Positions 7,644 to 14,651 of a DNA stretch of 18,581 bases are shown here, piece by piece; positions within the stretch are counted from its first letter, which is position 1; every line of letters begins with the position of its first letter. The notes beneath the pieces are model-generated. The model was given only the letters and a program-made list of their open reading frames with translations, made no database searches and was not told the DNA's origin. Origin of the DNA: Pseudaquidulcibacter sp964557085 (GTDB lineage Bacteria > Pseudomonadota > Alphaproteobacteria > Caulobacterales > Aquidulcibacteraceae). Made by a program: the position numbers and the translations under genes. The DNA is taken from positions 1 to 18,581 of the forward strand of contig CAZKYS010000042.1 of NCBI GenBank assembly GCA_964557085.1, read 5' to 3'.

Positions 7644-8627
7644 ATGAAAATTGCAATAATAGGTGGTGCCGGTTTTATTGGTTCAAAACTTACACCAGAG
7701 TTAATTGCGCGCGGCCATGACGTAACGGTTATTGATTTGTTTTGGTTTGGGAACAACCTTCCAGAGCAAGCAAAAATTATCGAAAAAGACGCTAATTCGC
7801 TTACTGAAGATGACTTGAAAACTTTTGATACTGTTATTTTTCTTGCCGGTCTTTCAAACGACCCTATGGCCGAGTATTCACCATCAAGGAATTTCCATGA
7901 AAATGGTGCTACGCCTTCATTCGTTGCGTGGATTGCAAAAAGAGCAAAAGTTCGTCGTTATATTTATGGTGGTACATGCTCAGTTTACGGCTTTACTGTA
8001 AATGAACTTTATGACGAAACCCGCGAAGCACGTTCAAATTATCCTTATGGCCTTTCTAAATTAATTGGTGAGTTTGGAATTCGTCAGTTGGAAGATGAAA
8101 CATTCTCAACAATTTGTTTCCGTCAGGGAACTGTGTGTGGTTATAGCCCACGAACTCGCTTTGATTTGATTGTTAATACAATGTTCAAAGCCGCAGTTTT
8201 AGATCAGAAAATTATAGTAAACAATCCTGCGATTTGGCGCCCAATTTTGTCAATTAATGATGCTGTCCAAGCATATTGCAATGCTGTTGATGCTCCAGAG
8301 AAAGTATCTGGTGTTTTCAATATTGCATCTGAAAACTACACAGTTGGGGAAGTTGCAAAATTGGTTCAAGAAGGTGTTGAAAAAGCACTTGGCATTAAAG
8401 CGGAGATTGAAACCCGCGATGTGCAAGATTTCCGTAATTATAAAGTTACTTGGGAAAAAGCTAAGGCACAGCTTAATTTTGACCCTAAATTTAAAGTTGA
8501 AGAAATTGTTGCTGAAATTGCGTCACACCGCAATGAATATGGCGATTTTACAAACCCAACTTATTACAATATTGCAACCTTTAAAGAGCTTGATAAAAAG
8601 GCTGAATTGCACCTTGCTCCTGCATAG
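7644..8627 (+). CDS. NAD-dependent sugar-nucleotide epimerase/reductase (extended SDR)
   Basis: It probably acts as an epimerase, dehydratase or 4-ketoreductase on a nucleotide sugar. It has 327 residues from ATG 7644, preceded by AGGAG (7633-7637) with a six-base gap; a TTG two codons earlier is less likely. The Rossmann motif GGAGFIG is at residues 7-13. The active site has CSVYG (112-116) and the Tyr/Lys pair Y135/K139 in YGLSK. The segment GTVCGYSPRTRFDLIVN, followed by WRPILSINDAVQAY, belongs to a group of SDR proteins often annotated only as NAD-dependent epimerase. The product is not predictable. Being paired with the RmlC-family gene suggests a dTDP-linked substrate, possibly giving a second 6-deoxy sugar. 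A strong terminator follows it. Confidence 0.85.
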   Translation: MKIAIIGGAGFIGSKLTPELIARGHDVTVIDLFWFGNNLPEQAKIIEKDANSLTEDDLKTFDTVIFLAGLSNDPMAEYSPSRNFHENGATPSFVAWIAKRAKVRRYIYGGTCSVYGFTVNELYDETREARSNYPYGLSKLIGEFGIRQLEDETFSTICFRQGTVCGYSPRTRFDLIVNTMFKAAVLDQKIIVNNPAIWRPILSINDAVQAYCNAVDAPEKVSGVFNIASENYTVGEVAKLVQEGVEKALGIKAEIETRDVQDFRNYKVTWEKAKAQLNFDPKFKVEEIVAEIASHRNEYGDFTNPTYYNIATFKELDKKAELHLAPA

Positions 8628-8653
8628 ATTTTAATTACTATTATTATGAAAAT

Positions 8654-8690
8654 AAGGGGGATAGGCATTACCTATCCCCCTTTTGTATTT
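8654..8690 (+). terminator. Strong intrinsic terminator after the SDR gene
   Basis: GGGGGATAGG (8656-8665) and CCTATCCCCC (8671-8680) form a perfect ten-base-pair stem around the five-base loop CATTA. Two further A-T pairs (8654-8655 with 8681-8682) extend it into a short T-rich run, TTTTGTATTT. It begins 27 bases after the SDR stop. It is the clearest terminator in the window, yet only about 37 bases separate it from the next gene on the same strand. Confidence 0.88.
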
Positions 8691-8703
8691 CCAAGATATT
8701 TTT

Positions 8704-8719
8704 TCCAAATTAATTTGGA
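8704..8719. repeat. Perfect 16-base palindrome covering the DUF2793 Shine-Dalgarno
   Basis: TCCAAATTAATTTGGA reads identically on both strands. Its right half overlaps the GGAG (8717-8720) that serves the ATG at 8728. As DNA it could be an operator for a dimeric protein; as RNA a small hairpin could partly hide the ribosome binding site. Either role is inference. Confidence 0.55.
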
Positions 8720-8727
8720 GAAAAACT

Positions 8728-9678
8728 ATGCCAGACACTACACCGAAAATAAATTTACCGTATATTCTCGCTTCGCAAACTATGAAGCATGTAAGTGTCA
8801 ATGAGGCTTTCAATATAATTGATAAATTGATTAATTGTTGTGCTAAATCACGACTTGTCACAAACCAGCCAGCCAACCCCAATGACGGTGATTGTTATAT
8901 AATTCCCAATGGTGCAAGTGGTATTGATTGGCAAAATTATCCTACAGGTGCAATTGCGGCATTTTATAACCTTGGTTGGACTTATTTCACGCCCCGTGAA
9001 GGTTATGTTGCATGGCTTGAAGATCAGGATATGTCTGTCGTTTTTGCCAATAATAATTGGGTTCCTGTTTCTGGGCAGTTGAATCGCTCTTTAAATTATA
9101 TTTCGAATTCAGGTTTTATTGCAAGAATTGATAATGGCAATGCAATTGAACGGCAAATCGATTCGGGTGTAAACATTAAAATTGATAATCCAAATGGTGC
9201 AAATGCCAATCCCAAAATAGCGTTAGATACCAATGCGGCAATGCTCTTGAATAATAATTTCACCGCAAATCAAATAAGTTCAAAAGCACAGGCAGGGTCA
9301 ATAAATTGGCTTGGGGATATTGATGGTGCCAAATGGGCTACGAAATTAGGTGGTTATATGCTTTCATTCGCCTCCGACAGCAATGTTCACACTAATGCAC
9401 TTGGCAATGATAACATAGCAATGGGCGGGCGAAATTATGCAGTAAAGGTCAGGTTAAATACCTATGGACAGATTGAAACTTTAACTGGGTATATTGTTAA
9501 TGGAACAATTGTTGCAAATTCTAATGGTCATTTGCAATTAAAGACTTATACAATTGCAACAAAACCATCTACCTCAACACTTGGCGAAATGATTGCCATA
9601 TCTGACGGCGCCAATAACAAAAAACTTGCAATCAGCGATGGGACAAATTGGCGATATGCAGATGGTGTTTTGGTTTAA
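8728..9678 (+). CDS. DUF2793 domain protein with tail-fibre-like C-terminal region
   Basis: It has 316 residues from ATG 8728, with TTGGAG seven bases upstream. Residues 7-113 match the DUF2793 pattern as I know it: INLPYILASQTMKHVSVNEA, then PANPNDGDCYIIP, GAIAAFYNLGWTYFTPREGY and WLEDQDMSVVFANNNWVPV. That domain is known from alphaproteobacterial prophages and gene transfer agents, and its function is unknown. The remainder is Asn-, Gly- and Thr-rich, with NPNGANANPKIALD like phage fibre sequences and a terminal SDGTNWRYADG. I see no signal peptide or membrane segment and no other phage gene in the window. It may be a surface or polysaccharide-binding protein recruited from a phage, or an isolated remnant. 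It lies just after a strong terminator and converges on the methyltransferase gene. Confidence 0.85.
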   Translation: MPDTTPKINLPYILASQTMKHVSVNEAFNIIDKLINCCAKSRLVTNQPANPNDGDCYIIPNGASGIDWQNYPTGAIAAFYNLGWTYFTPREGYVAWLEDQDMSVVFANNNWVPVSGQLNRSLNYISNSGFIARIDNGNAIERQIDSGVNIKIDNPNGANANPKIALDTNAAMLLNNNFTANQISSKAQAGSINWLGDIDGAKWATKLGGYMLSFASDSNVHTNALGNDNIAMGGRNYAVKVRLNTYGQIETLTGYIVNGTIVANSNGHLQLKTYTIATKPSTSTLGEMIAISDGANNKKLAISDGTNWRYADGVLV

Positions 9679-9726
9679 GAATTATAATAGGATTTTTATA
9701 CCTTTATATTTTATTCAATTAAAGCA

Positions 9727-10767
9727 CTAATCTTTTGGGTAAGAGTTGTTCAATATATTGTTTAAGTTGACATCCCAACTTAAACTAGAATCATGCGTCT
9801 TTTTTATCCAAACAGTTGAAGATTCAAATCCACATGACCTTTCGGCATTGAATTTATCATTTCTATATCTCATAGGGACTAGAAATTGCGGTTCTCCCAT
9901 TTCAGCGCGAACAATTTCAAATCCAGTGTAAGAATTAAATATTGCTTTCCATGCTTCATCAGAAAAGCGCCAAAAATCCCACGGGGCATCATGAATTCCA
10001 ATAGATTGGTGGCTATGAATCAATGCAGTGCCACCAATTTTTAGAACTTTGTTCATTTCTAATGCAACTTTCCAAGGCATGAAAATATGCTCAAAGACAC
10101 TTACTGAATAAATTGCATCTAATGAATTATGCGGAACATATTTTGATAATTCATGTGCGTCGCCAACAATATCAACGTTTTCACCTTCCAAAATATCAAT
10201 AGTTTTTATATCAGCATTTGGGAAAGAAGTTTTTCTGTCCAATCCACTTCTTGAGCGGCCCCCAACATCAAGGATTTTTGCGCCTTTAATACTCCTAATA
10301 TAGTCCATCCACTCATCACTTAATCGCGCAGATGGTTCTTGAATTAATCTTTCATTGATTAAATCTTGAAGTAAAAATTCTACAGTTTCATTATCATCAG
10401 TAAAAAAAACAATTCTTGAGTCAGACGGAAAAAACTCTTCTCTAAAAAGTATCTGAATTGAGAAACCTTTGTTTTTGCCTAAATTCGAAACGCCAAGGTG
10501 TGGTAAATTTATTTCGTTTATTTCCGATATCACATTGTTTGTTAAAAGCCTAACATCAACAATTTTTTTATTTGGGTGATGTATCCAGCCAAATATTTTA
10601 ACACAATTGTAAAATTTGCTAGCAACATCAATAGCGCATAAAAAATCATTGTAATGCAATATACTAACTCCAAAAAATCTTAAAAGATTGAATTTTTTCT
10701 TAAAAACTTTATTTCTACATGCCTTAATATATGTCAGCAAACAAGGTTTAAAAGTCAGTTTTCGCAT
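9727..10767 (-). CDS. Class I SAM-dependent methyltransferase with extra N-terminal domain
   Basis: It has 346 residues in two parts. Residues about 160-300 form a Methyltransf_11-like domain: motif I ILDVGG (165-170), an acidic residue ending the second strand (TIDI, Asp191), GDAHEL (202-207), LDAIYSVSVFEHI (216-228), then MNKVLKIGGTALIHSHQ. Residues about 55-135 look like a small beta domain (FGWIHHPN, LPHLGVSNLG, GFSIQILF), resembling modules seen at the front of some polysaccharide glycosyltransferases and methyltransferases. The target is probably a sugar in the glycan, either along the chain or as a terminal cap. It stands alone on the minus strand, divergent from the RgpF-like gene by 55 bases. 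I see no clear Shine-Dalgarno before ATG 10767, so the start is less certain than the domain call. Confidence 0.82.
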   Translation of the reverse strand: MRKLTFKPCLLTYIKACRNKVFKKKFNLLRFFGVSILHYNDFLCAIDVASKFYNCVKIFGWIHHPNKKIVDVRLLTNNVISEINEINLPHLGVSNLGKNKGFSIQILFREEFFPSDSRIVFFTDDNETVEFLLQDLINERLIQEPSARLSDEWMDYIRSIKGAKILDVGGRSRSGLDRKTSFPNADIKTIDILEGENVDIVGDAHELSKYVPHNSLDAIYSVSVFEHIFMPWKVALEMNKVLKIGGTALIHSHQSIGIHDAPWDFWRFSDEAWKAIFNSYTGFEIVRAEMGEPQFLVPMRYRNDKFNAERSCGFESSTVWIKKTHDSSLSWDVNLNNILNNSYPKD

Positions 10768-10822
10768 TGATGTTGCAATTTAATTTTAATAAAAGGAAGT
10801 ATTCTAAAATAGGTTTTGGCAA

Positions 10823-12034
10823 ATGCAATTATCAATATGGGAACAATTAGTTCTTTATCTTTTTGGCTCTACATTAGGTCAAATATATGTTGTTTACTTA
10901 AAAATAAGGGATTTGTTCGTTATTACTGTTGCTAAAATTACTGGTAAATTACTAGTTGAAACTGATTTTTCTACTGGAGCTACTGAAAAAGTCGCCTTGG
11001 TTGTTACGCAAGGTGGCAAAAGTTTACCAAAATCAATATTGAATGTGATAAACTTGTTGGCCGATAGAAAAATCTCTATTTTACTAGTATGTAACGGTAA
11101 ATTAAGCCAAAATTCAAAAGATATCATTGGCAGTAAAATTTGGAAATTATTGGAACGTCCAAATTTTGGCCGTGATTTTGGTGCATATCAAGCAGGTATA
11201 TTATACCTTTTAGATAAAAAAATTATATCTGAAAAACTAATAGTTCTGAATGATAGCATGATGTATGATGTCAATCGCGCTGGTCAAATTTTTGATAAAA
11301 TGTTGGAAAGTGATGCACATCTAATTGCACCGACGGAAAATTTTGAACCAGCATATCACATAGGCTCTTTTCTGTTTTGCGTAAACGAAGAAGTACAAAA
11401 ATCTAAAATTTGGAACCAATATTGGCGAAATTATAAACCTTCTTCGTCAAGGCTTCACGCAATTAAATTTGGTGAAGTTGGCATGTCTTTAGCATTGATT
11501 AAGAAAGGTGGATTTATCCCGAAAATTCTTTATTCAGTTTCTGAGTTAGGTTCAAAAATTAGAGGTTGGAATGTAGATGAATTGAGCCAGAAAATTATAT
11601 TGTTTCCGAAAGAATTATACGAAGAAATTTCAAAATTTGATGTATGGGATAACAAATCGCCAAGCATAAACTTTGATATTTCTAAATTAAAATATGATGA
11701 ATTAGGAAATTTGCTATCGGCTGCTCAAAGTAATGAACAAAGAGCTGCTTGGAAGGTAAAGATTTCAGCAGAAATGAACAACATTTTAGAGAAAATGGAA
11801 GCTCGTAGCCAAATACATTGGGCAGGCTTAATTTTTATTGATCAATTTAACTTAGGCATAATTAAGAAAGACTTTGTTTATAGAGGCTTATATGAAATGA
11901 ACCATTTTATAGAGGCGCTAAACAAAGTTGGCTACCCCGATGTGGAAGAAGTTGCTGCCGAGATTCGCAAGCGTGGAACGCCTGCGTCTATATATGGAGT
12001 GAACAAAATATTATTTAATCTTGGACATATATAG
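10823..12034 (+). CDS. RgpF-like rhamnan synthesis glycosyltransferase
   Basis: It has 403 residues. The central region (about 56-235) carries the rhamnan synthesis protein F pattern: VALVVTQGGKSLPKSI, then ILLVCNGKL, the key RPNFGRDFGAY (112-122), KLIVLNDSMMYDV (138-150) and HIGSFLFCVNE (179-189). Streptococcal RgpF acts in rhamnose-glucose polysaccharide assembly, and relatives occur in Gram-negative O-antigen clusters. The family role fits the dTDP-rhamnose genes in this window, so rhamnosyl transfer is the best guess. Residues 8-40 are rich in hydrophobic stretches and may associate with the membrane. No upstream in-frame start exists, since TAA is at 10805-10807. The Shine-Dalgarno is weak: AGGAAG lies over 20 bases before the ATG. 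It leads a plus run with the membrane protein and the decarboxylase. Confidence 0.82.
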   Translation: MQLSIWEQLVLYLFGSTLGQIYVVYLKIRDLFVITVAKITGKLLVETDFSTGATEKVALVVTQGGKSLPKSILNVINLLADRKISILLVCNGKLSQNSKDIIGSKIWKLLERPNFGRDFGAYQAGILYLLDKKIISEKLIVLNDSMMYDVNRAGQIFDKMLESDAHLIAPTENFEPAYHIGSFLFCVNEEVQKSKIWNQYWRNYKPSSSRLHAIKFGEVGMSLALIKKGGFIPKILYSVSELGSKIRGWNVDELSQKIILFPKELYEEISKFDVWDNKSPSINFDISKLKYDELGNLLSAAQSNEQRAAWKVKISAEMNNILEKMEARSQIHWAGLIFIDQFNLGIIKKDFVYRGLYEMNHFIEALNKVGYPDVEEVAAEIRKRGTPASIYGVNKILFNLGHI

Positions 12035-12062
12035 TAACTGCGTTTGAATAAAGGATTATATT

Positions 12063-12560
12063 ATGGAAGTTGGTGTCCGTTGGATTATTGCATCTTTAGG
12101 CGCAATTGTTTCTTTTTTATGTCTGAAACTTATTGGTTTTCCTAATAGTTTATCTTTATTTGCATCATTAGGTTTATTCCTTTCAATCGGAATTGGAATA
12201 ATGGCAATGTTTTCTAGATTGGCTATTTTTGGAATTATTGCATGGTCTGTTGGCATTCTTGCGTCAATTTTACCGCGCGCGCAAATCCCTAACAATTATG
12301 TCGATGTAATTCTTAAACAACAATCACCTATATATAATAAATCATGGAGCACTGTTAGTGATAGTCAAAAGGCAAATAATAAACCTGTGCCAATAACACA
12401 GAAATTAGACGCAAATTTATCGACAAATTCACAAATCGCAGTAATTTCTTCCGATGTAGCAGGGAAATTTTACGCTATAAAAGCACTAGAAAAAGTGTGT
12501 AATCAAGGCAATATTAAGAGTTCGGATTGTGAAAAAATCAGAGAAGAATTATTAAAATAA
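12063..12560 (+). CDS. Small membrane protein, function unknown
   Basis: It has 165 residues and I do not recognise a named family. Three hydrophobic segments fill the first half, at about residues 7-26, 29-50 and 52-70. A polar, Ser/Asn/Gln-rich linker follows, then a short helical tail (ALEKVCNQGNIKSSDCEKIREELLK split around the Gly) that resembles the SHOCT motif, a short C-terminal domain found in many membrane proteins. That likeness is weak and includes two cysteines. AAGGA (12051-12055) seven bases before ATG 12063 supports the start. It lies 28 bases after the RgpF-like gene, and its TAA directly abuts the ATG of the decarboxylase gene, so it is very likely cotranscribed and translationally coupled with it. 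An accessory role in polysaccharide assembly is inference from position only. Confidence 0.75.
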   Translation: MEVGVRWIIASLGAIVSFLCLKLIGFPNSLSLFASLGLFLSIGIGIMAMFSRLAIFGIIAWSVGILASILPRAQIPNNYVDVILKQQSPIYNKSWSTVSDSQKANNKPVPITQKLDANLSTNSQIAVISSDVAGKFYAIKALEKVCNQGNIKSSDCEKIREELLK

Positions 12561-13508
12561 ATGAAAAATCTACTTATCCTTGGAGGGGCAGGGTTTTTAG
12601 GTTCAAATTTGGTTGCCCATTATTTGTCACAAGGCGCGCGCGTATATTGCCTTGATGATTTTTCGACTGGGCGGCGTTGTAATGTTGAAAATTTCACCAC
12701 CCAATTTGGTGAAAATTTCCAACTTATAGATGCAAAATCCGAAGATATATCTCGTCAAAAAATAGGCGATATTGAAGCGATATTTAATTTTGCCACCCCA
12801 GCAGGACCACAATTATTTCAGGCTAAACCTGCAACAACAATTTCCAAACTCATGCTTGGTGCGGTTGCAACTATGGAGTTTGCGGCTAAACGAAAAATCC
12901 CAGTTTTGATTGCTTCAACCAGTGAGGTTTATGGTGACCCCTTAGTTCAGCCACAAGATGAAACTTATCTTGGTAATGTTGACCCTGTTGGAATAAGATG
13001 CGCCTATAATGAAGGCAAACGCGCAGAGGAGGCAATTGCGGCCTGCTATCACCGTGAATTTGGCGTTGAAGTAAAAATTGCCCGTATCTTTAACTCATAT
13101 GGCCCTTATATGGATCCTTTTGATGGGCGTATGGTAAGTGCCTTTATAATGCGTGCTTTGCAAAATCAGCCGATTGAAATTCTTGGCGATGGTTCGCAGG
13201 TTCGTACATTGCTTTATGTTGACGATTTAATGATTGCACTTGAGCGGAATATTAAGCTTCCTTATGAAAATTGGCATCCAATAAATATTGGTAGCGATCA
13301 AGCATATAGTGTTTTGGAAGTTGCGCAAAAAATCATATCACTAACTGAATCTAATTCAGAAATTATTTTCAAAGAAGCAAGGGCAGGGGAGCCGTATTTG
13401 CGCACACCCGATATTTCAAAAGCGCATGAAATCTTAGATTGGAGGCCAATAACTAGCCTTGAAAATGGCCTTTTTAATACGATTGAATATTTGAAAAAAT
13501 ATATTTAA
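12561..13508 (+). CDS. UDP-glucuronate decarboxylase (UDP-xylose synthase type)
   Basis: It would convert UDP-glucuronate to UDP-xylose through a 4-keto intermediate. It is an extended SDR protein of 315 residues, the length of short bacterial UXS enzymes. The NAD-binding GGAGFLG is at residues 8-14. The diagnostic segments are FNFATPAGPQLFQAKP, the catalytic STSEVYGDP (119-127, with T120-S121-E122), the pair Y149/K153 in YNEGK, and ARIFNSYGPYMDPFDGRMVS, all close to the UXS consensus. Its start directly follows the stop of the membrane-protein gene. Its substrate would be made by Ugd at the left edge. The C-terminal part still resembles UXS (RTLLYVDDL, GEPYLRTPDISKA). A 4,6-dehydratase of related sequence is the main alternative, but the SEVYGDP and YxEGK marks argue for UXS. 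Confidence 0.88.
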   Translation: MKNLLILGGAGFLGSNLVAHYLSQGARVYCLDDFSTGRRCNVENFTTQFGENFQLIDAKSEDISRQKIGDIEAIFNFATPAGPQLFQAKPATTISKLMLGAVATMEFAAKRKIPVLIASTSEVYGDPLVQPQDETYLGNVDPVGIRCAYNEGKRAEEAIAACYHREFGVEVKIARIFNSYGPYMDPFDGRMVSAFIMRALQNQPIEILGDGSQVRTLLYVDDLMIALERNIKLPYENWHPINIGSDQAYSVLEVAQKIISLTESNSEIIFKEARAGEPYLRTPDISKAHEILDWRPITSLENGLFNTIEYLKKYI

Positions 13509-13526
13509 GTCAGCTCAAAACCTTAT

Positions 13527-14648
13527 TCATATCAAGGCTGAAACACGTTTTGCAATTGCCATACTTGAAGTAAGGCCTGGGCTTTCGATACCAAATAGAT
13601 TTACTAGACCCTCAATATTATGTGTTTCTGGTCCGTGAATCATAAAATCGCCAGCCGGGTCGGTGCGCAACGTGTTTTTAGGCCGGCATCCACTATAATC
13701 AGGGCGAATTGAACCGTCAGGCAGATCAGGCCAATATTTGCGAACAGCATCATAGAATTTTTCACTGCGTGATGGATCAACCTTATAGTCAATTAAATCT
13801 GGGTCTTCAAATTCAAGCCATTCAACATCAGGGCCAAATTTAATTTGCCCACCCAAATCAAGTGTAATATGAACCCCAAGCCCGCCAACTTCTGGAATTG
13901 GATAAATTAGGCGCTCAAATACATTGTTTTTAGTGCAGCTAAAATAATTTCCCTTTGCTAATGTCCTAGGTGGGACAGTTTGTTTATTCCATCCAGTCAT
14001 TTCGTGGGCAATTGATTGTGCATAAAGCCCACCAGAATTGACAAGGTTTTTGCAAGTGAGGCGAGTGCCTTCGTTACCGCCAGTAGCGATTAAAAAACCG
14101 CCGCCTTTGAGTGCTTCTATGGCAATTACTGGGCTGTTTAACGCTAAAACGCCGCCATTATCTTCAAATTCCCCAAGGTAAGACAACATCAGGCCATGGG
14201 AATCCATAATTCCAGTTTCTGGCGACAATATAGCGCCAGTGCATTTCAAGGATGGCTCAAGCTTAATTGCATCATCAGCAGATAGACGCACTAAGCCTTC
14301 AACACCGTTCTCAGTGGCTTTTTGCATAATTCCGTCTAATTTTCCCACATCATCTTCAGAAGTTGCAACGATTAGCTTGCCACATTTTTTATGATTAACG
14401 CCATGCGATTGCATAAAGGAGTAAAGTAAACGACGGCCTTCTACGCAGCACAAATGCTTAAGGCTGTTGGTAGGATAATATATACCTGCGTGAATTACCT
14501 CTGAATTGCGTGATGAGCAGCCAGAACCAATTAGATTTTCTTTTTCTAATAGGATTGTTTCATGGCCGCTTTTCGCCAATTCCATTGCGCACGCAAGGCC
14601 AACTACACCTGCACCAATTACAATAGTATCAATATCAAATTGCGGCAT
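13527..14648 (-). CDS. FAD-dependent oxidoreductase, LhgO-like (DAO family)
   Basis: It has 373 residues. The FAD-binding GAGVVG is at residues 12-17 with the ribose-binding acidic residue in LLEKE. SSRNSEVIHAGIYYPTNS (45-62) and CGKLIVA are characteristic of the L-2-hydroxyglutarate oxidase / glycerol-3-phosphate dehydrogenase branch of the DAO family. The end reads GLVNLFGIESPGLTSSMAIA, also typical. Family members oxidise 2-hydroxy acids to 2-oxo acids, passing electrons to oxygen or the respiratory chain. The true substrate is unknown. The ATG at 14648 lies three bases after the RmlD-family stop, so the pair is almost certainly cotranscribed. Its presence in a polysaccharide locus is unexplained. 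It converges with the decarboxylase gene, with 18 bases between stop codons. Confidence 0.85.
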   Translation of the reverse strand: MPQFDIDTIVIGAGVVGLACAMELAKSGHETILLEKENLIGSGCSSRNSEVIHAGIYYPTNSLKHLCCVEGRRLLYSFMQSHGVNHKKCGKLIVATSEDDVGKLDGIMQKATENGVEGLVRLSADDAIKLEPSLKCTGAILSPETGIMDSHGLMLSYLGEFEDNGGVLALNSPVIAIEALKGGGFLIATGGNEGTRLTCKNLVNSGGLYAQSIAHEMTGWNKQTVPPRTLAKGNYFSCTKNNVFERLIYPIPEVGGLGVHITLDLGGQIKFGPDVEWLEFEDPDLIDYKVDPSRSEKFYDAVRKYWPDLPDGSIRPDYSGCRPKNTLRTDPAGDFMIHGPETHNIEGLVNLFGIESPGLTSSMAIAKRVSALI

Positions 14649-14651
14649 GGA

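Noticed and set aside
8257..8634. 125-codon open frame within the SDR gene
   Set aside because: It is a frame-shifted, Lys/Leu-rich reading of a clear SDR protein that keeps its own motifs to the stop.
9679..9726. Terminator between DUF2793 and the methyltransferase gene
   Set aside because: The 48-base gap is AT-rich with only a four-base AGGT/ACCT-like pairing, too weak to call.
12056..12295. Open frame on the minus strand opposite the small membrane protein gene
   Set aside because: The plus-strand frame has a good ribosome binding site, membrane segments and coupling to the next gene; the minus frame has none of these and reads as an antisense shadow.
13509..13560. Possible bidirectional terminator between the convergent decarboxylase and FAD oxidoreductase genes
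   Set aside because: Only short broken pairing (CCTT with AAGG) is visible and there is no T tract on either side.
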